Below are positions 1 to 5,053 of a stretch of 5,919 nt of DNA, one piece after another. The notes under the pieces were generated by a model that saw only the letters and a list, made by a program, of their open reading frames with translations, made no database searches and was not told where the DNA came from. The translations under genes and the position numbers were made by a program. Origin of the DNA: Candidatus Njordarchaeota archaeon (GTDB lineage Archaea > Asgardarchaeota > Njordarchaeia > Njordarchaeales > JAHKLH01); contig JAHKLH010000101.1 in the NCBI GenBank assembly GCA_029856635.1, forward strand, positions 1-5,919, written 5' to 3'. The first letter of the stretch is position 1. Each line of letters starts with the position of its first letter.

Positions 1-1
1 A

Positions 2-73
2 GAAACAATTTTACAGGCACAGATTCCTAAACGAATAAAGTGGTTCATAATAGATGATGTATTAGGTGATTAA
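2..73 (+). CDS. 3' end of an upstream gene (partial)
   Basis: An open frame enters from the left edge and ends at TAA 71-73, giving the last 23 residues of a protein ending IIDDVLGD. The tail mixes basic (PKRIKW) and acidic residues, and no family can be recognised from so little. Its last two codons (GGT GAT) also form the Shine-Dalgarno sequence of the next gene, whose GTG start lies one base after the stop. This tight coupling is the main evidence that the frame is real and that both genes share a transcript. Confidence 0.6.
   Translation, partial: ETILQAQIPKRIKWFIIDDVLGD
65..70 (+). promoter_or_regulatory. Shine-Dalgarno site embedded in the upstream gene's end
   Basis: GGTGAT lies 4 nt before the GTG at 75 and matches the archaeal 16S anti-SD. 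The same arrangement, GGTGATTAAA before a start inside the end of the preceding gene, recurs at 4164. It favours GTG 75 over the in-frame GTG 66, which is part of the SD itself. Confidence 0.6.
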
Positions 74-74
74 A

Positions 75-413
75 GTGAGCATAATCAATAAGATTCTTCA
101 AAAAATTTATATTTACATCGGGTTGCTTCGCCGATTGCCTGAAAAAACATTTCCTTATATTGAACTGTATTGGGATGCTGATTATACTGGAGCTTTGAGA
201 CTTGATATCAGTTATCCATCAATGTATGATGAAGGACTCATTGACTATGAAGTGTTCAAAGTCGATTATCATAAAATTGAGTCAATAATGAAGCGAATCT
301 TTGAAATATTAAACAAAGATGATGACCTTAATGATTTAGTAATCGAGTTCGAGAAAGAAGAAGGTTGCGAACCAACGTTACATATCGTGCGTAGGAGTGA
401 ATATCCTTATTAA
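75..413 (+). CDS. small acidic protein of unknown function
   Basis: Encodes 112 residues from GTG 75, preceded by GGTGAT at 65-70; a GTG at 66 would add three residues but overlaps the SD. I recognise no family. The N-terminus is hydrophobic and aromatic (IYIYIGLL) followed by a basic patch (RRLPEK), but it is too short and interrupted to call a membrane helix with confidence. The rest looks alpha/beta: a likely strand around IELYWDAD, a helix around HKIESIMKRIFEIL, a loop rich in Asp, and a final strand pair. I count about 22 Asp/Glu against 14 Lys/Arg, so it is clearly acidic. It sits directly before a Csx3-like gene and after an overlapping upstream gene. Small acidic proteins beside counter-defence genes are sometimes CRISPR inhibitors, but nothing in this sequence shows that; it is context only. 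Confidence 0.75.
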   Translation: MSIINKILQKIYIYIGLLRRLPEKTFPYIELYWDADYTGALRLDISYPSMYDEGLIDYEVFKVDYHKIESIMKRIFEILNKDDDLNDLVIEFEKEEGCEPTLHIVRRSEYPY

Positions 414-426
414 ATATTTTTCGCCG

Positions 427-454
427 TAAATTTTCGAGTATAACGGTGAGACTT
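427..454 (+). promoter_or_regulatory. leader A: AT-rich element, TCGAGTATAA motif and SD before csx3-like gene
   Basis: The 41-nt gap contains TAAATTTTCGAGTATAA (427-443) followed by the SD GGTGAG (445-450) and ATG 455. From 431 to 457 it matches leader B (772-798) at 22 of 27 positions, including 13 identical bases just before the SD. The AT-rich block lies 21-28 nt before the start, where an archaeal TATA box would sit for a very short leader. The promoter role is inferred. Confidence 0.45.
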
Positions 455-757
455 ATGAAATTTGAAATTACATACGGAAAAGGATTTATCGTGCTTGTTA
501 TAGACTTAGAAGGGGAAGTTATTGAACCACCACAACTAAATGATATTGTCCATAAGGTAAATGAGGAACTCAAAGATATTCCGAAGAATCAGGGGATAGT
601 ACTTTATGGTCGAGCGCCGATTTGGCTTTATAGTACTCTAGTTCATGAATTTCATCATTGGTTATGGATTGCTGTCTTTGATCCAAGAATTGATGGAGCG
701 GTTGTAGTCGCTAGTCATTTGAAAGGATTACAAATTGGCGAAGTTATCCCTCTTTGA
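455..757 (+). CDS. csx3: Csx3/Crn3-like CRISPR ring nuclease
   Basis: Encodes 100 residues from ATG 455, chosen because GGTGAG (445-450) is its SD; the in-frame GTG 446 is inside that SD. The sequence fits the Csx3 family: N-terminal strands (MKFEITYGKGFIVLVIDLEG), then GIVLYGRAPIWLY (47-59), a His-rich helix LVHEFHHW (62-69), IAVFDPR (72-78), GAVVVASH (81-88) and a closing GEVI. Spacing from Arg53 reproduces the residues I recall as important in Archaeoglobus fulgidus Csx3: Arg46, His60, Asp69 and Arg71 correspond to R53, H67, D76 and R78, with H64 also present; the position of Ser44 is Tyr51. Csx3 was described as a Mn2+-dependent deadenylating RNase and later as Crn3, which tetramerises to cleave cyclic tetra-adenylate and so switch off type III CRISPR effectors. 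No cas gene is visible here. An orphan copy among small unknown genes could be host signal clearance or a mobile-element anti-CRISPR; activity is inferred from conservation. Confidence 0.85.
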   Translation: MKFEITYGKGFIVLVIDLEGEVIEPPQLNDIVHKVNEELKDIPKNQGIVLYGRAPIWLYSTLVHEFHHWLWIAVFDPRIDGAVVVASHLKGLQIGEVIPL

Positions 758-767
758 ATTTGTCGGC

Positions 768-795
768 TAATTTTTCGAGTATAAAGGTGGAGGTT
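768..795 (+). promoter_or_regulatory. leader B: near copy of leader A before the membrane-protein gene
   Basis: TAATTTTTCGAGTATAA (768-784) is followed by an extended SD, GGTGGAGGT (786-794), and ATG 796. The 17-base upstream block differs from leader A at one position. Conservation of non-coding sequence between two unrelated genes points to a shared promoter or leader element rather than chance; its role is inferred. Confidence 0.45.
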
Positions 796-1092
796 ATGTT
801 GTTAGAATTATTGATTGTTATGATTATCGTAGCATTGATTTATGTTGCTTGGCCGAAAAAAGATACAAAGATTATAGAAAATGGCGAAATAAAGAAGAGA
901 AAATTAAAGATTGTTCCACGCGAGAGATCGTGGAATGCATGGTTAGCACCGTCAAGAATTGGTACGTATGTCATTCCACGAAGTGCGAAGGGTCGCAAAT
1001 TCATCATCAAGGACAAATGGCTAACTAATAAAAAAATTCCAGCAGAAGTAATTGATACAGGAAAAACTTTAATTGTGAAGCTTAAACGATAA
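796..1092 (+). CDS. small single-pass membrane protein, basic C-terminal domain
   Basis: Encodes 98 residues from ATG 796, which follows GGTGGAGGT at 786-794. An upstream TTG at 754 stays in frame but overlaps the csx3 stop, lacks an SD and would translate the conserved leader, so it is rejected. Residues 2-18 (LLELLIVMIIVALIYVA) form one strong transmembrane helix, immediately followed by WPKK and a Lys/Arg-rich tail; by the positive-inside rule the tail is cytoplasmic. There is no signal-peptidase cleavage motif after the helix, so an uncleaved anchor is likely. The soluble part (about residues 25-98) has alternating short hydrophobic stretches ending in KTLIVKLKR and could be a small beta domain. 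I recognise no family. In a viral setting it could be a membrane or virion component; in a host, a small membrane accessory protein. Confidence 0.75.
   Translation: MLLELLIVMIIVALIYVAWPKKDTKIIENGEIKKRKLKIVPRERSWNAWLAPSRIGTYVIPRSAKGRKFIIKDKWLTNKKIPAEVIDTGKTLIVKLKR
914..935 (+). repeat. 7-bp inverted repeat with 8-nt spacer inside the membrane-protein gene
   Basis: TTCCACG (914-920) and CGTGGAA (929-935) are perfect inverted copies around CGAGAGAT. Two outer G·U pairs could extend the stem in RNA. It lies within coding sequence; no function is shown. Confidence 0.3.
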
Positions 1093-1095
1093 TAT

Positions 1096-1129
1096 TATTT
1101 ATCGAGTAATGTTTTCACCTGGTGTTTTT
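1096..1129 (+). promoter_or_regulatory. leader C: weaker TCGAGTA leader and SD that decides the next start
   Basis: TTATTTATCGAGTAA (1096-1110, with the core TCGAGTA at 1102-1108) resembles leaders A and B, but the distance from TCGA to the GGTG at 1121-1124 is 15 nt rather than 7. The GGTG lies 5 nt before ATG 1130. The ATG at 1109 overlaps the motif and has no SD, so 1130 is preferred. Confidence 0.35.
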
Positions 1130-1618
1130 ATGTTCGAAATGGAGCTAGCTATTCGCGATATGGGTAAATTTTTAGACGATTATTTCGGCATTACTGAGCG
1201 TGTTGAAGCGATTAAACGTATAACGAAGGAATTATTCAATTATACATACATTCCTGAAGAATCTACATTTGATTATGAGCGCGAAATAATTTACTTCTCG
1301 ATTCCAGTCAAGAAGATTCCAAAATTCAAGATATGGCCTGTGTATGAAGAGGCTATCCGTCAATATCTTGGTGCAGATTGGGTCACTTTATTTGTGATGA
1401 TTACCAACGAAGATTATCCAAATGAAAAAATTGCCAATGGCAATTCGAAGTTAGAAGAAATAATCAGCAAAGTACGAAAATTAGGTTTCGATAAATTCTT
1501 CATAAACTATCAATCAAGAACGCAGATGGATATTTGGTGTCATAAGGTTTATTATCGTGATGAAAAGACTGATATAAAGGTTTATCTCATTCTCTCGGTT
1601 TCTATTTCTCGTAGCTGA
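1130..1618 (+). CDS. hypothetical protein, about 162 residues
   Basis: Translation from ATG 1130 (SD GGTG 1121-1124) gives 162 residues; ATG 1109 would add seven residues (MFSPGVF) without an SD. I do not recognise a family. The first half looks helical and charged (VEAIKRITKELFN), then comes a strand-like segment EREIIYFSIPVKKIPKF, a helix YEEAIRQYLG, a hydrophobic strand DWVTLFVMIT, a helix KLEEIISKVRKLG, and beta-like C-terminal stretches KVYYRD and IKVYLILSVSIS. There is no signal peptide or membrane helix and only one Cys, so this is probably a soluble alpha/beta protein. It is the last gene of the left group, and a 69-nt gap with a pyrimidine tract separates it from the MoxR gene, so it probably ends that transcription unit. 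Function cannot be assigned. Confidence 0.7.
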   Translation: MFEMELAIRDMGKFLDDYFGITERVEAIKRITKELFNYTYIPEESTFDYEREIIYFSIPVKKIPKFKIWPVYEEAIRQYLGADWVTLFVMITNEDYPNEKIANGNSKLEEIISKVRKLGFDKFFINYQSRTQMDIWCHKVYYRDEKTDIKVYLILSVSISRS

Positions 1619-1687
1619 ACCGTAACTTCTAAATTTATCGTTTATTTCTTTCTTTAACGTTTAAGATTTCGATTCTCGGTGTATATT
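1619..1687 (+). promoter_or_regulatory. longest intergenic gap: possible terminator tract and promoter of the MoxR unit
   Basis: This is the longest gap in the window. TTTATTTCTTTCTTT (1641-1655) is a T-rich tract of the kind at which archaeal transcription stops. TTTAAG (1660-1665) lies about 23-28 nt before ATG 1688, where a TATA box would be expected, and TTTCGA (1667-1672) precedes the SD GGTG (1678-1681). I infer termination of the left group and a fresh start for the MoxR unit; neither has direct support. Confidence 0.35.
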
Positions 1688-2827
1688 ATGAAGATCACCG
1701 AGTTGACAACTTTATTTCCGAAGATGTTGTTAATCGGTGCGCCTGGTATTGGTAAGACGACAAGAATTAGAGAATTGGCACAGATGGAGGCTATAGCTTT
1801 AGGACGAGAATTCATCGATTTGAGAGAGGCTAGTATAGATTTAAAGCTTGAAATTCTGAAGAATCCACAGAATTATTACGTGTTTTATAGAATTCCAGCG
1901 CCATATCTGTTTCCAGAGGATGTAAACTTTCCTGTAAAAGAGAAAATTGATGGTAAAACTTTCGTGATGTTCGTTCCGCCTATTGAGTTGAAGATTCTTA
2001 GTACTCCTGGCATTCAAGGAGTACTCTTCATTGATGAGCTAACTAATGTTCAAAGGTTAGATCAAAGAGCAATGTTCATGTCATTAATCGAGGAGAGAGA
2101 ACTTGGCTGGGGAATCAGAATTGCAGACGGAATCAAAATCATTTGTGCAGCGAACCCTCCAGAGTGGAGCAGATTAGCTACGGATGAAATCGATCTACCA
2201 AGAAGATCAAGATTAACGATTATACAAATCGATCCAGCGACAGTTAAAGAATGGGTTAGATGGATGGATGCAACTTATGGATCGGATAATTGGGATAAGA
2301 GGATCTTTGCCTATTTAATGGCATTCCCTGATGACTGGATGTTACCAAAAGAAAAAATTGCAAAGCTAAAGCCGCTGGAAAACTTCCCATGTCCTAGGAA
2401 TTGGACAGAGTTAGCTTTAATTACTCATAGGTTGCAAGGGCAGGAAAAAACTAGCTTCTTTGCAGAAATTGTTACGGGTAGGATTGGTGATGATGTTGCA
2501 AGAAGACTTTTAGTATTCTTGCGAACTAAGATTCCTGATATTGAATCAATATTGCGACAGCCAGGATTCTTTAGGGATCTGGAGTTGAATGAGAAGCTTT
2601 TAGTAATTTGGAAGTTAGCTAAAGATTGGAAGAGATTGATTAAGAAGGATAAGAGAACTGGTGAACTTAAAGGTGAGAGGTTTGTTAGATATCTTGATAA
2701 AAATGAGAGAGAATTACTCATGGTATTTCTATTGATGCTTAACGATGAGGCAAGAACGAAAATACTTGAGCATTTTGATTTCAGTGAGTTTATAGATAAT
2801 GTAGTAAGCTTTTTCGGTATCGCTTAA
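1688..2827 (+). CDS. MoxR-type AAA+ ATPase
   Basis: Encodes 379 residues from ATG 1688, six bases after GGTG 1678-1681; the in-frame GTG 1679 is inside that SD. The AAA+ core is complete: Walker A GAPGIGKT (17-24), Walker B GVLFIDE with D116 and E117, sensor-1 Asn156 in IICAANPPEW, and an Arg-finger candidate at LPRRSRL (R172/R173/R175). The layout, with a short lead before Walker A, a long insert before Walker B and NPPE after it, is that of MoxR-family ATPases. The C-terminal half (about 180-379) is helical and carries a second conserved-looking stretch, FPCPRNWTELA, typical of the lid region of these ATPases. MoxR proteins form ATP-driven rings that remodel or assemble protein complexes, usually with a VWA-domain partner. 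That partner is the next gene, 26 nt downstream. The target here is unknown. A known viral precedent is the MoxR and VWA proteins of Acidianus two-tailed virus. Confidence 0.9.
   Translation: MKITELTTLFPKMLLIGAPGIGKTTRIRELAQMEAIALGREFIDLREASIDLKLEILKNPQNYYVFYRIPAPYLFPEDVNFPVKEKIDGKTFVMFVPPIELKILSTPGIQGVLFIDELTNVQRLDQRAMFMSLIEERELGWGIRIADGIKIICAANPPEWSRLATDEIDLPRRSRLTIIQIDPATVKEWVRWMDATYGSDNWDKRIFAYLMAFPDDWMLPKEKIAKLKPLENFPCPRNWTELALITHRLQGQEKTSFFAEIVTGRIGDDVARRLLVFLRTKIPDIESILRQPGFFRDLELNEKLLVIWKLAKDWKRLIKKDKRTGELKGERFVRYLDKNERELLMVFLLMLNDEARTKILEHFDFSEFIDNVVSFFGIA
2000..2025 (+). repeat. 9-bp perfect inverted repeat with 8-nt spacer inside the MoxR gene
   Basis: AGTACTCCT (2000-2008) and AGGAGTACT (2017-2025) flank GGCATTCA. 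It overlaps codons for STPGIQGVLF just before Walker B, so coding constraint may explain part of it. Each arm also contains the palindrome AGTACT. No function is shown. Confidence 0.35.
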
Positions 2828-2853
2828 ATTTTTTATTTATTACGGTGAAGCAT
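2828..2853 (+). promoter_or_regulatory. T-rich spacer and SD between MoxR and VWA genes
   Basis: The MoxR stop (2825-2827) is followed by a run of six T (2829-2834), ATTTATTA, then GGTGAA (2844-2849) and ATG 2854. The T run could weaken readthrough or serve as an AT-rich promoter box about 20-25 nt before the start. The GGTG supports ATG 2854 over the in-frame GTG 2845 inside it. Confidence 0.4.
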
Positions 2854-4200
2854 ATGGATTTACGATCAGAAATAAAAACGATAATTGCATCTTTAATGGT
2901 TAAGCATCCTTTGCTTGCTACTTTATTGCAGCTTATTCGAATCATTAAAGTAAATGAAGAATTTGCATTAACAATGGATGAAAGACGCATCTTTATCGGT
3001 AATCAATGGTCACATTTAAATAACGCAGAAAAAGTAAAATTATTACTTCACGCAACAATGCACATATTTCTATCCCATGTTGAGAGAACGAGGAATATTG
3101 CTAGAAAAATTGTTACTAATAATCCTGAATATACCGCAAGAATGCTTCATTTAATTGCCGACGTTAAAGTTGCACAATATCTAGAACATATTGATCGATC
3201 TGAAGGCAGATTAATTCGAGAATTCGAATATATGACAAAAATAAAAAATGTAAAAATCAAATCATTTGAGGAAATCGTTTTGGAATTATTCGATAAAGTA
3301 CCGATAGGAGACAGAGATGGTGAATCAACGAACAAAGATAATTTATCTAACTTAGATCTTCTTAGGAAAAAACATGGATTTACTACTTCAAAGGATTCTT
3401 TAAAGTTTGCTGAACAGGAAATACTTCATAAAGGTAGCGAGGAATTATGTAAATGTGCTAATGAAGATCTCGATAAAGTCAAAAAAGATTTAATAACAAA
3501 AGCAGTAGTACAAGCAAAAACGATTGGTACAGAGCCAGGCGAATTAATGAAATTATTCCTCGAACTCATCGAGAGTAAGATTGACTGGAAGCAATATTTA
3601 AGAAATTTCTTTGCAAGAGGCGGATTCAAAGATGTAAAAAGAACTTTCACCAGATTCTCTCGAAGATTCATTGATGATGACGTATTCATACTTCCTGGAA
3701 AAGAAGGAATGGGAATGAACAAAGTCCTCGTCTTAATTGATTCTAGCGGAAGCATTAGCGAGGAGGAGTCGAGAGCATTCGTTTCAGAGGTCTATGAATT
3801 AGTCAAACATACTATGGGAGTAATAGTAATTCTTTGGGATGCTGAGCCTCATGAAGTTATTGAAATTAGTTCGCCAGAAGAAATAGAGAAGATCAAAAAT
3901 TATTATGGCGGCGGAACAATGATCTGTTCAACATTAGAAGAAGCAATTAAACACTTACAGAACGTAAAATTCGTAGTCATATTCACTGATGGCTATATTG
4001 GCGATCTACCAAGACGAGATGAATTCAAATCAATTAGCCAATTAGATCCTCAGAGAGATGCCGAATTACTCAAGACAGTTCAATTATTACGAAAAATTGC
4101 ATCACAAGCAAAAATTTTATTTGTGACGACTGGAGCGCTTCCAACGGAGATGCCATGGTTGACGGTGATTAAATATGAGAGAGAAGAGTGGGAACATTAA
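2854..4200 (+). CDS. DUF2201-type protein: degenerate zincin-like domain plus VWA domain
   Basis: Encodes 448 residues from ATG 2854 (SD GGTG 2844-2847). The N-terminal region (about 1-115) matches the layout of the DUF2201 metallopeptidase-like domain: LLLHATMHIFLSHVER (63-78) where family members normally carry HExxH, then HLIADVKVAQYL (99-110) with D103. The catalytic Glu is Ala67 (codon GCA, one base from GAA), so peptidase activity is unlikely although His66 and His70 could still bind metal. A charged, helical linker follows (about 120-230). The segment GELMKLFLELIESKIDWKQYLRNF through FSRRFIDDDVFILPG is the usual lead into the DUF2201 VWA domain. That domain has an intact MIDAS: D296, S298 and S300 in DSSGS, T355 in GGGT, and D379 in FTDG. 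VWA-MIDAS proteins bind partner proteins through a divalent metal. It most likely works with the upstream MoxR ATPase as adaptor or substrate receptor. Its 3' end overlaps the next gene by 26 nt. Confidence 0.87.
   Translation: MDLRSEIKTIIASLMVKHPLLATLLQLIRIIKVNEEFALTMDERRIFIGNQWSHLNNAEKVKLLLHATMHIFLSHVERTRNIARKIVTNNPEYTARMLHLIADVKVAQYLEHIDRSEGRLIREFEYMTKIKNVKIKSFEEIVLELFDKVPIGDRDGESTNKDNLSNLDLLRKKHGFTTSKDSLKFAEQEILHKGSEELCKCANEDLDKVKKDLITKAVVQAKTIGTEPGELMKLFLELIESKIDWKQYLRNFFARGGFKDVKRTFTRFSRRFIDDDVFILPGKEGMGMNKVLVLIDSSGSISEEESRAFVSEVYELVKHTMGVIVILWDAEPHEVIEISSPEEIEKIKNYYGGGTMICSTLEEAIKHLQNVKFVVIFTDGYIGDLPRRDEFKSISQLDPQRDAELLKTVQLLRKIASQAKILFVTTGALPTEMPWLTVIKYEREEWEH
4164..4169 (+). promoter_or_regulatory. 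SD inside the end of the VWA gene
   Basis: GGTGAT (4164-4169) lies 5 nt before ATG 4175, all within the last codons of the VWA gene. It supports start 4175 and a 26-nt overlap, and so translational coupling of the two genes. Confidence 0.55.
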
Positions 4201-5053
4201 ATCATTTAACGCAGAAGCATTAAAGAAACTTCGTTGTTTGTCTCAATGTCTTCCGAATATCCATCTGAATGATGAAACAAGTGATCATATTAGTGTCGAT
4301 CTTAGAATTTTTTATCGTGGTCTTTATTTCTCATCTTTTCTTTTATCAAATCTGCAATTAATCTTCATGGCGATTACGAAAAATAAATCAATTTTTCTTG
4401 AAACTTTATTTCAATTTCTTGATGAATATTATGATCTCATCAAGAAATTTAATGAACTGAAAACTGTACGTGCAGTTGAATATTGGATCACTGAATTATG
4501 GAGCATATATCTGATGACAGATAGTGAGGAAAAGAAGAAACAATTACAGCAATTATTAAAACGATTTAATGTTGCTTATAAAATTTCATTAGCTTACAAA
4601 AAGCGAAGAAAAATTTATGCCCTCGTTGTCAGAGAAGGTTTAAAGACAATAGCTGATAAGAAGAAGATACTTTATTACGAGCAATTTATTAAACACCAGG
4701 ATAAGGAGAATAAGTCATGTGTGATAGTTGATTATCTTGCATTAAAACATTATCACATAATTGTAGAAAGAAATCTAACATACTGGTATGAAAAACCAGA
4801 AGGCTATATTTCTAGGATTGCAATTTTATTTGATGATAAGCCATGGATCGTAGCTGATACTTCTTGTTTCAGATTACCGCATAAGATCTTTTATGCAATA
4901 TACATTCGAAAATATTATCGTATGAAGCTATATCCTACCTGTGATCCAGCTCAAATTACTTGGATAAATAAAATCATCAAAAAATTAAAATTACCAAATC
5001 ATATACGGGCTTTTGCGCAAAACGCTATTCTTGGTGCCAGTCGATGCCAATGA
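4175..5053 (+). CDS. unknown helical protein, paralogue A of a tandem pair
   Basis: Encodes 292 residues from ATG 4175. I recognise no family. The protein is Lys-rich and mostly helical, with many aromatic residues and no convincing membrane helix or signal peptide, although residues 50-66 (LYFSSFLLSNLQLIFMA) are hydrophobic. It is clearly related to the next gene product. Nearly collinear anchors are SNL (58-60) against ENL (57-59), FLETLFQFLDEY against FFQTLIDFINQY (both at 74-85), and KKRRK (142-146) against MKRRK (141-145). Others are FYAIYIRK around 239-246 against LYAIFKRR, and LPNHIRA (273-279) against LPSKIRA (261-267). The region 180-260 looks beta-rich (CVIVDYLALKHYHIIVE, RIAILFDDKPWIVAD). 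Overlaps of 26 nt with the VWA gene and 10 nt with paralogue B suggest co-translation, so a role as client, adaptor or effector of the MoxR-VWA pair is plausible but unproven. Confidence 0.75.
   Translation: MREKSGNIKSFNAEALKKLRCLSQCLPNIHLNDETSDHISVDLRIFYRGLYFSSFLLSNLQLIFMAITKNKSIFLETLFQFLDEYYDLIKKFNELKTVRAVEYWITELWSIYLMTDSEEKKKQLQQLLKRFNVAYKISLAYKKRRKIYALVVREGLKTIADKKKILYYEQFIKHQDKENKSCVIVDYLALKHYHIIVERNLTYWYEKPEGYISRIAILFDDKPWIVADTSCFRLPHKIFYAIYIRKYYRMKLYPTCDPAQITWINKIIKKLKLPNHIRAFAQNAILGASRCQ
5033..5036 (+). promoter_or_regulatory. SD for paralogue B inside paralogue A
   Basis: GGTG (5033-5036) lies 7 nt before ATG 5044, the same distance as at the paralogue A start. It supports ATG 5044 over the in-frame ATGs at 5050 and 5053. 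Confidence 0.45.

Noticed and set aside
328..573. Minus-strand open frame of 81 codons
   Set aside because: It runs antisense across the end of the acidic gene, the conserved leader and the start of the Csx3 gene; its protein is Ser/Thr/Ile-rich in the manner of an antisense shadow and has no SD of the local type.
754..795. N-terminal extension of the membrane protein from a TTG at 754
   Set aside because: It overlaps the csx3 stop, has no Shine-Dalgarno sequence, and would translate the conserved leader motif; ATG 796 has an excellent SD.
2425..2721. Minus-strand open frame inside the MoxR gene
   Set aside because: Fully antisense to a well-supported AAA+ gene, low-complexity Ser/Leu composition, no family features.
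1688..2827. MoxR ATPase as the AAA partner domain sometimes fused to Csx3
   Set aside because: Some Csx3 proteins carry a fused AAA-type domain, but here the ATPase is a separate MoxR-type gene three positions away, paired with its usual VWA partner, so a direct link to Csx3 is not supported.
3426..3755. Minus-strand open frame inside the VWA gene
   Set aside because: Antisense to the conserved DUF2201 region and MIDAS motif; Ser-rich shadow composition.
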